A stretch of DNA of 64,000 nt from Piezodorus guildinii (lineage: Eukaryota > Arthropoda > Insecta > Hemiptera > Pentatomidae), in contig CM041292.1 of NCBI GenBank assembly GCA_023052935.1, forward strand, positions 177,554,200 through 177,618,199, in the 5' to 3' direction. The translations under genes and the position numbers were made by a program. Below, in pieces: positions 1 to 12,970 of the stretch. Each line of letters begins with the position of its first letter. Position 1 is the stretch's first letter. The notes beneath the pieces are model-generated. The model saw only the letters and a list, made by a program, of their open reading frames with translations. It did no database searches and was not told the origin of the DNA.

Positions 1-508
1 ATAAATCGAAGACGGTGCAGTTCATGATGATGTGCTCAGCAGTTTCCGGGACGTTGCAACTAGGGCATAGAGGGTCAATGTCTATTCCATGGTTATGAAG
101 CTTAGCTCGGAACCCCCCATGGCCTGTGAGGAATTGCGAGAGCCAGTAGTCCGTGAGGATCCACTTTGCTTCTAGTCGTGACCGGGCAGTGGGGAAGTAT
201 TTCCTTAGAGTAGAGCCTTACAGACTTGTCACCCACCTCCGGTTCCACTCTTCTATCATATCCTCCCGGATAATTTCTTTCCATTTACTTGGGCTCTCGC
301 TAATCCTCAGCTGTAGATCTTCCGGCAGACCTGCTGAGCCCTCCCTTTTAAACTTATATTTCATCATGCCTTCTCGCAGGAGGAGGTCGAGAGGTACCCC
401 TCCCGCTAAGGCTTGCACCGCCACATGAGATACACTTCGGTACGCCCTAGTGACTCGCAGCAAAGCCATCCTCTGGATTGTTGCCAATCTTATCTTCTGT
501 CGGTGGTT
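1..508 (-). pseudogene. R1-type non-LTR retrotransposon ORF2, C-terminal remnant
   Basis: Reading the minus strand from about 508 to 1 gives the last part of an R1-clade ORF2: the segment after the reverse transcriptase (QRMALLRVTRAYRSVS, ALAGGVPLDLLLRE), a W-rich linker (EEWNRRW), then the conserved LTGHGGF motif. A CCHC-like knuckle follows (CPSCNVPETAEHIIMNC; C-x2-C-x8-H-x4-C). One in-frame stop (218-220) interrupts an otherwise continuous frame. In the family this region follows the polymerase and is thought to help bind RNA or DNA during target-primed reverse transcription. The copy is 5'-truncated at about 508, where family A sequence starts, and it runs off the left window edge. Clade assignment rests on motif recognition. 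Confidence 0.85.
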
Positions 509-1300
509 TTAAATTCATTGCTAAAGAATTAATTACAGTGAGTTTCAATAGAAACATAAGTCATTATCTATGACCATCAGATAGTATTATGGGATTTTCA
601 TCACCCTCCATTAATTTTTACTATTTTGTGTATCAGATAAATTTTTTTTCTAAAATCTTTAGTTTTGCAATATATGTCAATATTACAGTTTTTATATTAA
701 AAAAACACAAAAATTGCATAAACAAATATTTTCGTTCCTGTCTCCTTTATTTGGATATCGTATTCATTTAAATTACATATTTATCCGTTTTTTATCAGTG
801 CTATAAAGATGATATGGTTATTTTTATAGAATCTACATAATTAAAAATACTTTAGATTAAAAAAATTTAAACTATTGGCATTTAAGCCCTGTCTGACTAT
901 TTCGATCAGAATGAAACCTATATGATTAAAGCCCATTAAATTTTACATCGATATAGCGAGTTAAAGCAAAATCGTCAGAGCCGTTTTTGAGAAAATCATA
1001 AAAAAGGTGCTAAATGCATTGTAAAGTGGCTCTTCGGGTTAGCTGATTTTGATGAAAATATTGCTGTAACATCTCGAGCGTATAGTTAGTTGTCTTTAAT
1101 ATGAAATTTCAGTTTCATAAGACTTTTGTTTCTGCGCTAGATTTACCACATACAGACCTTTTTTCGAGACTTGGTCATTTGGACTCAGGGGACCCTAAAA
1201 CGTGTATTTCCATTGAAAACTGGAATTCGAAAATGTTCACGATCGCAATACTTTCCCTTACTATATATTTCATATATCCGGTCAGCCGAAAACAGAGTAT
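509..1300 (+). repeat. Family A dispersed repeat, copy 1
   Basis: This copy of the abundant family A lacks its left end. It shows the recurring blocks in order: an AT-rich part, the AAGCCCTGTCTGACTATTTC block near 886, the ATCGATATAGCGAGTT block near 947, TAAAGTGGCTCTTC near 1022, and GAAAACTGGAATTCG near 1217. It ends near TATATTTCATATAT. The 79-residue open frame at 1101-1340 is a by-product of this repeat: the same peptide recurs in other copies with stops and shifts. Confidence 0.8.
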
Positions 1301-1459
1301 CATCATTCACTTTAACTTAATTTTCAAGGAAAGTGAATAAAAGCTGACGTGTGATGCGCTCACTAGATTTTTTAAAATTAAGATTCTCTTTATCATAAAC
1401 TAACCGATATTATAACCTCGTGCGGTATTAGATTTTAGCATATTTAGAACCAGATTTCT

Positions 1460-1657
1460 TTGTTTATTCATTTTACGTCACTTCATTCTACAATGGCTAA
1501 TCGGACGATGTTCAAGTGGGAGTCCTAAATTTTGCCGACTCAGGTTTAATCAGGATAGGGATCTTTAACGAGTGCCTGACATCGCAGAGGTACGTCCCTT
1601 CCGTAGTAAGATTTAATTTAAAGATTTTCACTGCCATTAAAAAAATCCTAGAGCCAT
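1460..1657 (-). mobile_element. SINE-1 copy, 5'-truncated and decayed
   Basis: The reverse complement of the SINE-1 3' body is visible: TTACGTCACTTCATTCTAC near 1474, then GCTAATCGGACGATG and GGATAGGGATCTTTAACGAG. The tRNA-like head is missing. The T-rich start (TTGTTTATTCATTTTACG) is the complement of the family's A-rich tail. Confidence 0.75.
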
Positions 1658-2415
1658 CGGAATTATCATGAAATATATGTTCGGCCATTCACAAAAGAAA
1701 TGGGCTTACTTTCGTATTTTACGATGTTACTTATTAATAAAATAAGTTAAAAGATGGCTGAAAGATTTTTAAAAAGTACAGTAATATCATAGAAATATAT
1801 TTGTTTAAAGATACTTGAGAAGGGCCCTATAGGGCGAAACGGTATAAAATACGGAAATAAATCTATTTTTTTAAAGATTGGCAAAAACTATGTCTTTCGA
1901 AAATATTGAACCTAAGAAAAATCAGGAACATGATGAGAAAATCGGAATTTTTATTTTTTTCCTTATTTCAAAATATCTAACTCATGTCATATTTCAAGAG
2001 AACTGTGTGTGAATACAAAATTAACACTAAACTGAAAAATGCCTAAGATTAAGGTGAATTGGTTTTAAGGTAAAACTTAAAAGTATTTTATTTTATTTTT
2101 TCATTGACTTGGTAATTAATCAAGTCTAAATAATGTTAACTAATTCAGAAAATTGCTGTTCATCTCGACTTGGCAAGGATTATTCTTGTTCAATTGTAAT
2201 ACTAAATTAATTAGTCATTAATATGTATAAGCTCTCAACCCAAGTATTACATTAAAATTAATTCAATTGTGTTATTTCAAAATTAATTTTTATATATTAA
2301 TTGGCTAATTACACACTCTTAAATATTAAGCCACATGAGACAGAAAATATGTTGTCTGTCTAATAACTCGAGTTTAGTACGTTGTTGGTTTGGAGTACCC
2401 GACCACATGACATAA
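1658..2415. other. AT-rich spacer without recognisable features
   Basis: No ORF, tRNA-like box or family seen elsewhere in the window was found here. It is AT-rich and probably old repeat or intergenic DNA. Confidence 0.5.
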
Positions 2416-2418
2416 TAT

Positions 2419-2556
2419 GGTCTCTCTGGCGCGACAGGCCGTGTAGGCCCTTGGCCGCGTGGTGTAATCTCCTGGGAAAATATACGCATGCTTCTCGATG
2501 AAGTTTTATAGGGTAGGGTCATCACTGCCTACGCTTATTTGAGCGAGTGGCCACCA
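2419..2556 (-). mobile_element. SINE-2 / LINE 3'-tail fragment
   Basis: It matches the shared tail seen at 31.1 and 57.1 kb: GCGCGACAGGCCGTGTAGGC, a GGGTAGGGTCATCACTGCC block near 2513, and GAGCGAGTGGCCACCA at its end. The homology stops at the CCACCA, where a jockey-type coding fragment begins on the opposite strand. The tRNA-like head is absent. Confidence 0.75.
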
Positions 2557-2842
2557 ATATGGACATACGGTACAGAACTTTGGGGTTCTGAAAAACACGT
2601 ACACACAAACAACTAAATCCAAAATTTTAAGAAAAATCGTTTACGCACCATAGTATGTTTCGAATCATACAATACACAATGACACAAACATACCAACTGT
2701 AATTTTTTACATCACTAGAAATATAACACTTTTCATTCATTGACCCATCACCACCCAAATCAACTTGTTTCTTCCCTTTCTTCCTCGCTGTTACCAGGGC
2801 AGACCCGAAGAAGACTTAAAAGATGATGGCTGAAAGATCTAA
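2554..2842 (+). pseudogene. Jockey-type non-LTR retrotransposon ORF2, C-terminal remnant
   Basis: In the plus strand, PIWTYGTELWGS (2554 onward) is the conserved segment after the RT domain. It is followed by SKILRKIVYAP*YVSNHTIH and NIPTV, then after a frameshift HHHPNQLVSSL and RRRLKR*WLKDL. The order W-YG--LWG, then LR-IV-APWYV, then HPN-L, then RRLKR is the usual C-terminus of jockey-clade ORF2. The stops (the one in AP*YV replaces a family-conserved W; another lies within RRLKR) and the frameshift show it is dead. It is fused head-on to the SINE-2 tail fragment. Confidence 0.85.
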
Positions 2843-3103
2843 ACTAAAAATTCAGAACGCTGGTCAAGAAGAAAATATTACTTCACATTCGCTGGATGCG
2901 CAGCAACGCGGTTTCGAACAAAAAAACAACAATAATAATTATTATACAGCATTTTTGTTGAAAACATTCAATAAAATTAGAATCGGTCATAGGTTAGAGG
3001 TACGATCGGGTTTGACCAAATCCTAAATATCTCTATCAGTCTGAGTCGCTTAGTTTTATTGTTCCTTATTATTGATAAGCTCTACATCATCTTTATTTAT
3101 TAT

Positions 3104-3195
3104 GGGCCTTTTCACACATACACGGCTGCCGTAAAAAGGCTTATCTGCCGTGCCGTTCGTTAATCCCCCCCTTTTCACACGTACACGGCTGCCGT
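3104..3195 (+). repeat. Left terminal inverted repeat, with a nested second copy
   Basis: The outer TIR runs 3104 to about 3154. Its 48-bp extension (through ACGGCTGCCGTAAAAAGG and TTATCTGCCGTG) pairs with 4322-4369 with a few mismatches. A second TIR start (CCTTTTCACACGTACACGG) lies at 3170-3195 and differs from the first by one base, so the left end itself is partly duplicated. Confidence 0.8.
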
Positions 3196-3259
3196 CCACT
3201 TAAAGTTGCCGAGATAGAGAAATGTGCCGTACACGCTGCCATGCCGATTAATATAATCG

Positions 3260-4260
3260 TAACCCAAATTACTCTTCTATAATATTAATTGATATAATAT
3301 ATATATATATGATTATAATTGATAATTCTACTAACTTTAAAATATAATAATCCTTATAATTTAATATAATAGTCTTGAATAACGATTGCATTGATATAGT
3401 AGCTCTAAAACAAATAGTAACAGCGAAAAGAAACGGCAGTTATGTATTTAAGGTTCCTACATATTTACACAACAAAAGGAGCTCTTGACACCTTTAATTA
3501 TATTTAAGTAATTATCTTTTTCTCAATCTTAGTGATAAAAAAAATGGATAAATATAAACTATAAAACAATTTGTTGTTAACTAAAGAAGGAATATTTCCC
3601 CGCGTTGAAACTAATCCCACAGTTTTCAGCAATCAAAGAATATGAATTCTTAACATATTTGAATTATTTATAAAAATGGATAATAAATTTCCAACCATAA
3701 GGAAAAGTTTACCTCACTGAATTTAGCAAATAATAAATAACTAAGTTTTATGATTATTAAATATAAATAGCATTGCAGATATTAATTTATTCATTTATAG
3801 AATTTTCTTTTATGTACAATTTTCCTTTAAGTAGGTTTTCATCTATCCTTCTTTTATTTGTAAACATCTATTAAATTTTTTAATTAAATAAAAACTACTA
3901 CGTAGATTATAATATATAAGAGTGAAGATATAAAGTTGAAAAGCATTTTTTTATAAGAATTTAAAAATGATAATTTCCTTTTGTTATTATTATAATTAAT
4001 TGCAATTACTTGTTAAAACAATTTTAAATTAAAAGCTACCATTTTAGTAAGTTATTAATTAAATAATATTTCTTAGTTATAGATTTGTGACGAAATAATT
4101 ATTTTAATCATAGTTTTGAATACTAGAAAAAAATTTTATTAAATTAATATTAAAAAAAAAATTAAGTTATTCAACATTTATTTACGTAATTAATTAATTT
4201 ATGCTAGTAAAATGATATTAGTTGGTCTGTTTTAAAACAAAATTTAATTATTATTCAAAA
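3260..4260. other. AT-rich non-coding interior of the 1.26 kb TIR element
   Basis: The stretch is strongly AT-rich with no long ORF and no transposase motif. It lies between the left TIR and the CACGGCGCCGTG / CACGGCTGCTACACGG repeats near 4268-4325. This is what a deletion-derived MITE interior looks like. Confidence 0.6.
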
Positions 4261-4317
4261 TAAATTACACGGCGCCGTGTGGTTTCAGTGGTAATAGCAC
4301 GGCTGCTACACGGCTGC

Positions 4318-4369
4318 TACACGGCAGATAATCCTTTTTACGGCAGCCGTGCATGTGTGAAAGCGCCAA
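4318..4369 (-). repeat. Internal copy of the right TIR (end of the proto-element)
   Basis: CACGGCAGATAATCC, TTTTTACGGCAGCCGTG and CATGTGTGAAAGCGCC mirror the left TIR over about 48 bp with a few mismatches. With 3104 it defines a self-contained element of about 1.26 kb. The satellite begins directly after it. Confidence 0.75.
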
Positions 4370-5719
4370 CTATGTCCCTACCTCAACGACCGTATAAACG
4401 GCTGCTATACGGCTGTTTTTTCTATCCGGTCGCTACACGGCTATAAAGAGGATTATAAACCGTCCCAACGGCAGTCGTGTATGTGTGAAAGCTCCAACTA
4501 TGTCCCTACCTCAACGACCGAATAAACGGCTGCTATACGGCTGTTTTTTCTATCCGGTCGCTACACGGCTATAAAGAGGATTATAAACCGTCCCAACGGC
4601 AGTCGTGTATGTGTGAAAGCTCCAACTATGTCCCTACCTCAACGACCGAATAAACGGCTGCTATACGGCTTTTTTTCTATCCGGTCGCTACACGGCTATA
4701 AAGAGGATTATAAACCGTCCCAACGGCAGTCGTGTATGTGTGAAAGCTCCAACTATGTCCCTACCTCAACGACCGAATAAACGGCTGCTATACGGCTGTT
4801 TTTTCTATCCGGTCGCTACACGGCTATAAAGAGGATTATAAACCGTCCCAACGGCAGTCGTGTATGTGTGAAAGCTCCAACTATGTCCCTACCTCAACGA
4901 CCGAATAAACGGCTGCTATACGGCTGTTTTTTCTATCCGGTCGCTACACGGCTATAAAGAGGATTATAAACCGTCCCAACGGCAGTCGTGTATGTGTGAA
5001 AGCTCCAACTATGTCCCTACCTCAACGACCGAATAAACGGCTGCTATACGGCTGTTTTTTCTATCCGGTCGCTACACGGCTATAAAGAGGATTATAAACC
5101 GTCCCAACGGCAGTCGTGTATGTGTGAAAGCTCCAACTATGTCCCTACCTCAACGACCATAAACGGCTGCTATACGGCTGTTTTTTCTATCCGGTCGCTA
5201 CACGGCTATAAAGAGGATTATAAACCGTCCCAACGGCAGTCGTGATGTGTGAAAGCTCCAACTATGTCCCTACCTCAACGACCGTATAAACGGCTGCTAT
5301 ACGGCTGTTTTTCTATCCGGTCGCTACACGGCTATAAAGAGGATTATAAACCGTCCCAACGGCAGTCGTGTATGTGTGAAAGCTCCAACTATGCCCCTAC
5401 CTCAACGACCGAATAAACGGCTGCTATACGGCTGTTTTTTCTATCCGGTCGCTACACGGCTATAAAGAGGATTATAAACCGTCCCAACGGCAGTGTGATG
5501 TGTGAAAGCTCCAACTATGTCCCTACCTCAACGACCGAATAAACGGCTGCTATACGCTGTTTTTTCTATCCGGTCGCTACACGGCTATAAAGAGATTATA
5601 AACCGTCCCAACGCAGTCGTTATGTGTGAAAGCTCCAACTATGTCCTACCTCAACGACCGAATAAACGGCTGCTATACGGCTGTTTTTTCTATCCGGTCG
5701 CTACACGGCTATAAAGAGG

Positions 5720-7330
5720 ATTATAAACCGTCCCCAACGGCAGTCGTGTATTGTAAAGTCCACTACTCACGCGAAACGTGCTATACGCGTTACCCTCAAC
5801 GACTTAAACGCTGCTATACGCTGTTTTTCTATCCGTCGCTACCGCTATAAAGAGTTATAAACCGCCAACGGCAGTGTGTATTGTGAAAGCTCCACTATTC
5901 CTACTCACGACGATAACGCGCTATACGCTGTTTTTCTATCCGGTCGTACACGCTATAAAGAGGATTATAACGTCCAACGGCATCGTGTATTGTGAAGCCC
6001 ACTATTCTATCAACGACGAACGCTGCTACGTGTTTTCTATCGGTCGCTACACCAAAAGAGGATATAAACTCCCAAGCAGCGTGTATGTGTGAACTCCACT
6101 ATCCACTCACGCGTAAACGCTGCATACGCTGTTTTTCTATCGGCGCTACCGCAAGAGATTAAAACGCCACGCAGCGTGATGTGAAAGCTCACTATCCTAC
6201 TCAACGCCGAAACGTGCTATACGTGTTTTTTTACCGGTCGCTACACGCTATAAGAGATTAACGCACGCATCTGAGGTGAAGCCCAACTATCCTACTCAAC
6301 GACGAAACGTGTATACGGCGTTTTTCTATCCTCGCTACAGCTATAAAGAGTAAAACGTCCCAACGGATCGTATGTGTAAAGCTCAACATCCCTACCTCAA
6401 CACCGATAAACGGTGCAACGGCTGTTTTTTTATCCGTCGCTACCTAAAGAGATTAAGTCCAACGAGTCGGTTGGTGAAGCTCCACATCCTACCCACGAAA
6501 GCTGCTAACGTGTTTTTTTATCGTCGCTACACGCATAAAGGATTATAAACGTCCAACGCGCGTTATTGAAAGCTCAACATCCTACTCACGACCGAAACGT
6601 GTATCGGCTGTTTCTATCGGCCACGCTATAAGAGGTTAAAACGTCCAACGCAGTTGTATGGAAACCCAACTATGCCTACTCACGACCAAACGCTGCTATA
6701 CGTTTTTTTCTATCCTCGCAACGCTATAAGGATAAACGTCACGCACGTGTATGGAACTCCAACTGTCCTACCAACGCGATAACGCTGCTATACGGCTTTT
6801 TTTTATCGTCGCTAACGCTAAAGAGATATAAGTCCACGCTCGTGATGTTAAGTCAACTATGTCCTACTCAACGCCGAACGTGCTATACGGTGTATCGCGA
6901 CACGCATAAAGAGATATAACGCAACGCAGTCGTTTGTGAAGTCCACACTCAACACCGTATAACGTGCTATAGCTGTTTTTCACGTCGCTACACGCTAAAG
7001 AGATTATACGTCCACGCAGCTATGGTGAAACCAACAGTCCTACTCAACACGAAACGCGCATAGGTTTTTTACGTGCACGGCTATAAGATTATAACTCCCA
7101 CGCAGTCGTGATAAAGCAACTATTCCTACTCAACGACGTAAACGTGCTTACGGTGTTTTCTACGTCGCTACACGGCTAAGATATAAACTCCACGCAGCGG
7201 AGTGTGAAGCCAACAGTCCACTCACGACCGAACGGCTAACGCTTTCTATCTCGCCACGCAAAAGGATTATAACGCCACGCAGCGGATTTGAAAGCCACAT
7301 GTCCCTACTCACGACGTAACGGCTGCTAAG
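5720..7330 (+). repeat. Satellite zone riddled with single-base deletions
   Basis: Monomers remain recognisable but shorten well below 128 bp. The changes are almost all small deletions (CC to C, GG to G, missing single bases) rather than substitutions. Near-consensus monomers resume abruptly around 7330. This fits an uncorrected long-read consensus better than natural decay. Confidence 0.75.
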
Positions 7331-10104
7331 CTGTACCTCAACGACCGTATAAACGGCTGCTATACGGCTGTTTTTTCTATCCGGTCGCTACACGGCTATA
7401 AAGAGGATTATAAACCGTCCCCAACGGCAGTCGTGTATGTGTGAAAGCTCCAACTATGTCCCTACCTCAACGACCGAATAAACGGCTGCTATACGGCTGT
7501 TTTTTCTATCCGGTCGCTACACGGCTATAAAGAGGATTATAAACCGTCCCAACGGCAGTCGTGTATGTGTGAAAGCTCCAACTATGTCCCTACCTCAACG
7601 ACCGAATAAACGGCTGCTATACGGCTGTTTTTTCTATCCGGTCGCTACACGGCTATAAAGAGGATTATAAACCGTCCCAACGGCAGTCGTGTATGTGTGA
7701 AAGCTCCAACTATGTCCCTACCTCAACGACCGAATAAACGGCTGCTATACGGCTGTTTTTTCTATCCGGTCGCTACACGGCTATAAAGAGGATTATAAAC
7801 CGTCCCAACGGCAGTCGTGTATGTGTGAAAGCTCCAACTATGTCCCTACCTCAACGACCGTATAAACGGCTGCTATACGGCTGTTTTTTCTATCCGGTCG
7901 CTACACGGCTATAAAGAGGATTATAAACCGTCCCAACGGCAGTCGTGTATGTGTGAAAGCTCCAACTATGTCCCTACCTCAACGACCGAAAATAAACGGC
8001 TGCTATACGGCTGTTTTTTCTATCCGGTCGCTACACGGCTATAAAGAGGATTATAAACCGTCCCAACGGCAGTCGTGTATGTGTGAAAGCTCCAACTATG
8101 TCCCTACCTCAACGACCGTATAAACGGCTGCTATACGGCTGTTTTTTCTATCCGGTCGCTACACGGCTATAAAGAGGATTATAAACCGTCCCAACGGCAG
8201 TCGTGTATGTGTGAAAGCTCCAACTATGTCCTACCTCAACGACCGTATAAACGGCTGCTATACGGCTGTTTTTTCTATCCGGTCGCTACACGGCTATAAA
8301 GAGGATTATAAACCGTCCCAACGGCAGTCGTGTATGTGTGAAAGCTCCAACTATGTCCTACCTCAACGACCGTATAAACGCTGCTATACGGCTGTTTTTT
8401 CTATCCGTCGCTACACGGCTATAAAGAGGATTATAAACCGTCCCAACGGCAGCGTGATGTGTGAAAGCTCCAACTATGTCCCTACCTCAACGACCGTATA
8501 AACGGCTGCTATACGGCTGTTTTTCTATCCGTCGCTACACGGCTATAAAGAGATTATAAACCGTCCCAACGGCAGCGTGAGTGTGAAAGCTCCAACTATG
8601 TCCCTACCTCAACGACCGTATAAACGGCTGCTATACGGCTGTTTTTTCTATCCGGTCGCTACACGGCTATAAAGAGGATTATAAACCGTCCCAACGGCAG
8701 CCGTGATGTGTGAAAGCTCCAACTATGTCCCTACCTCAACGACCGTATAAACGCTGCTATACGGCTGTTTTTTTATCCGGTCGCTACACGCTATAAAGAG
8801 GATTATAAACCGTCCCAACGGCAGCCGTGCATGTGTGAAAGCTCCAACTATGTCCTACCTCAACGACCGTATAAACGGCTGCTATAACGGCTGTTTTTTC
8901 TATCCGGTCGCTACAACGGCTATAAAGAGGATTATAAACCGTCCCAACGGCAGTCGTGTATGTGTGAAAGCTCCAACTATGTCCCTACCTCAACGACCGT
9001 ATAAACGGCTGCTATACGGCTGTTTTTTCTATCCGGTCGCTACACGGCTATAAAGAGGATTATAAACCGTCCCAACGGCAGCCGTGATGTGTGAAAGCTC
9101 CAACTATGTCCCTACCTCAACGACCGTATAAACGGCTGCTATACGGCTGTTTTTTCTATCCGGTCGCTACACGGCTATAAAGAGGATTATAAACCGTCCC
9201 AACGGCAGCCGTGCATGTGTGAAAGCTCCAACTATGTCCCTACCTCAACGACCGTATAAACGGCTGCTATACGGCTGTTTTTTCTATCCGGTCGCTACAC
9301 GGCTATAAAGAGGATTATAAACCGTCCCAACGGCAGCCGTGCATGTGTGAAAGCTCCAACTATGTCCCTACCTCAACGACCGTATAAACGGCTGCTATAC
9401 GGCTGTTTTTTCTATCCGGTCGCTACACGGCTATAAAGAGGATTATAAACCGTCCCAACGGCAGCCGTGCATGTGTGAAAGCCCAACTATGTCCTACCTC
9501 AACGACCGTATAAACGGCTGCTATACGGCTGTTTTTTCTATCCGGTCGCTACACGCTATAAAGAGGATTATAAACCGTCCCAACGGCAGCCGTGCATGTG
9601 TGAAAGCTCCAACTATGTCCCTACCTCAACGACCGTATAAACGGCTGCTATACGGCTGTTTTTTCTATCCGGTCGCTACACGGCTATAAAGAGGATTATA
9701 AACCGTCCCAACGGCAGCCGTGTATGTGTGAAAGCTCCAACTATGTCCCTACCTCAACGACCGAATAAACGGCTGCTATACGGCTGTTTTTCTATCCGGT
9801 CGCTACACGGCTATAAAGAGGATTATAAAACCGTCCCAACGGCAGCCGTGCATGTGTGAAAGCTCCAACTATGTCCCTACTCAACGACCGTATAACGGCT
9901 GCTATACGGCTGTTTTTTCTATCCGGTCGCTACACGCTATAAAGAGGATTATAAACCGTCCCAACGGCAGCCGTGATGTGTGAAAGCTCCAACTATGTCC
10001 CTACCTCAACGACCGTATAAACGGCTGCTATACGGCTGTTTTTTCTATCCGGTCGCTACACGGCTATAAAGAGGATTATAAACCGTCCCAACGGCAGCCG
10101 TGCA

Positions 10105-10125
10105 TTTTTTTTTTTTTTTTTTTTT
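10105..10125. repeat. T21 homopolymer replacing part of a monomer
   Basis: After GGCAGCCGTGCA the monomer is replaced by 21 Ts and resumes at ACACGGCTATAAAGAGG, so roughly 90 bases of the unit are missing. No other monomer has this tract. It is probably an assembly or consensus artefact. Confidence 0.8.
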
Positions 10126-12014
10126 ACACGGCTATAAAGAGGATTATAAACCGTCCCAACGGCAGCCGTGCATGTGTGAAAGCTCCAACTATGTCCCTAC
10201 CTCAACGACCGTATAAACGGCTGCTATACGGCTGTTTTTTCTATCCGGTCGCTACACGGCTATAAAGAGGATTATAAAACCGTCCCAACGGCAGTCGTGT
10301 ATGTGTGAAAGCTCCAACTATGTCCCTACCTCAACGACCGTATAAACGGCTGCTATACGGCTGTTTTTTCTATCCGGTCGCTACACGGCTATAAAGAGGA
10401 TTATAAACCGTCCCAACGGCAGTCGTGTATGTGTGAAAGCTCCAACTATGTCCCTACCTCAACGACCGTATAAACGGCTGCTATACGGCTGTTTTTTCTA
10501 TCCGGTCGCTACACGGCTATAAAGAGGATTATAAACGTCCCAACGGCAGCCGTGTATGTGTGAAAGCTCCAACTATGTCCCTACCTCAACGACCGTATAA
10601 ACGGCTGCTATACGGCTGTTTTTTCTATCCGGTCGCTACACGGCTATAAAGAGATTATAAACCGTCCCAACGGCAGTCGTGTATGTGTGAAAGCTCCAAC
10701 TATGTCCCTACCTCAACGACCGTATAAACGGCTGCTATACGGCTGTTTTTTCTATCCGGTCGCTACACGGCTATAAAGAGGATTATAAACCGTCCCAACG
10801 GCAGCCGTGCATGTGTGAAAGCTCCAACTATGTCCCTACCTCAACGACCGTATAAACGGCTGCTATACGGCTGTTTTTTCTATCCGGTCGCTACACGGCT
10901 ATAAAGAGGATTATAAACCGTCCAACGGCAGCGTGATGTGTGAAAGCTCCAACTATGTCCCTACCTCAACGACCGTATAAACGGCTGCTATACGGCTGTT
11001 TTTTCTATCCGGTCGCTACACGGCTATAAAGAGGATTATAAACCGTCCCAACGGCAGCCGTGTATGTGTGAAAGCTCCAACTATGTCCCTACCTCAACGA
11101 CCGTATAAACGGCTGCTATACGGCTGTTTTTTCTATCCGGTCGCTACACGGCTATAAAGAGGATTATAAACCGTCCCAACGGCAGCCGTGCATGTGTGAA
11201 AGCTCCAACTATGTCCCTACCTCAACGACCGTATAAACGGCTGCTATACGGCTGTTTTTTCTATCGGTCGCTACACGGCTATAAAGAGGATTATAAACCG
11301 TCCCAACGGCAGCCGTGATGTGTGAAAGCTCCAACTATGTCCTACCTCAACGACCGTATAAACGGCTGCTATACGGCTGTTTTTTCTATCCGGTCGCTAC
11401 ACGGCTATAAAGAGGATTATAAACCGTCCCAACGGCAGCGTGATGTGTGAAAGCCCAACTATGTCCCTACCTCAACGACCGTATAAACGGCTGCTATACG
11501 GCTGTTTTTTCTATCCGGTCGCTACACGGCTATAAAGAGGATTATAAACCGTCCCAACGGCAGCCGTGCATGTGTGAAAGCTCCAACTATGTCCCTACCT
11601 CAACGACCGTATAAACGGCTGCTATACGGCTGTTTTTTCTATCCGGTCGCTACACGGCTATAAAGAGGATTATAAACCGTCCCAACGGCAGCGTGCATGT
11701 GTGAAAGCTCCAACTATGTCCCTACCTCAACGACCGTATAAACGGCTGCTATACGCTGTTTTTTCTATCCGTCGCTACACGGCTATAAAGAGGATTATAA
11801 ACCGTCCCAACGGCAGCCGTGCATGTGTGAAAGCCCAACTATGTCCCTACCTCAACGACCGTATAAACGGCTGCTATACGGCTGTTTTTTCTATCCGTCG
11901 CTACACGCTATAAAGAGGATTATAAACCGTCCCAACGGCAGCGTGATGTGTGAAAGCTCCAACTATGTCCCTACCTCAACGACCGTATAAACGGCTGCTA
12001 TACGGCTGTTTTTT

Positions 12015-12970
12015 CTATCGTCTACACGGCTATAAGAGGATTATAACCGTCCAACGGCAGCCGTGATGTGGAAAGCCAACATGTCTACCTCAACGACCGA
12101 TAAGGCTGCTATCGGCTGTTTTTATCCGTCGCTACACGGCTATAAAGGGATATAACCGTCCAACGGCAGCGTGATGTGTGAAAGCCCACATGTCCTACCT
12201 CAACGACCGTATAAACGGCTGCTATACGGCTGTTTTTTCTTCCGGTCGTACACGGTATAAAGAGGATTATAACCGTCCCACGGCGCGGAGTGTGAAGCCA
12301 ACTAGTCCTACTCAAGACCGTATAAACGGTCTTACGGCTTTTCTATCGGTCGTACAGGCTATAAAGAGGATATAAACCGTCCACGGCAGCGTGATGGAAA
12401 GTCCACTGTCCCTACTCACGACGTTAGGGCTATACGGTTTTTTCTATCGGGTACAGGCTAAAAGAGGATTATAAACCGTCCCAACGGCGCGTGTGTTGAA
12501 AGCCCAACTATGTCCCTACCTCACGACGAAACGCTGCTATACGGCTGTTTTCTATCCGTCCTACACGCTATAAAGGGATAAACGTCCCAACGATGTGTGA
12601 AAGCCCATTGTCCCACCTCACGCCGATAAACGCTGCTTAGGCTGTTTTTCTCGTCGCACCGCTATAAGGGATTATAACCGTCACGCGCCGTGATGTGAGC
12701 CATAGTCTCTACGACGATAACGCTGTCGTGTTTTCTATCGGTCGCACACGGCAAAGATATAACCGTCCACGGCACTGATTGTGAAGCCCAACATCCACTC
12801 AACGACCGAAACGGCTGCTATACGCGTTTTTTCTTCCGGTCGCTAACGCTAAGAGGTTATAAGCCCAACGGCAGCCGTGCATGTTGAAAGCCAACTATGT
12901 CCTCTCAACGACCGAAAGCGCTATAGTGTTTTCATCCGTCGCACGCTATAAAGAGTTAAACCGTCCACAC
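12015..12970 (+). repeat. Second deletion-rich satellite zone
   Basis: It has the same signature as 5.7-7.3 kb: dense single-base deletions, shortened monomers and an abrupt return to near-consensus units near 12970 (CACACGGCTATAAAGAGG). Confidence 0.7.

Noticed and set aside
1101..1340. Recurring MKFQFH... and similar frames (also near 39657, 53767, 55053)
   Set aside because: They are shadows of family A, which carries stops and shifts in other copies and shows no conserved coding region.
2823..3026. 67-codon frame starting MMAERSKL as a gene
   Set aside because: It starts inside the C-terminal codons and 3' side of the jockey remnant in another frame, then runs into low-complexity AAC/AAT repeats.
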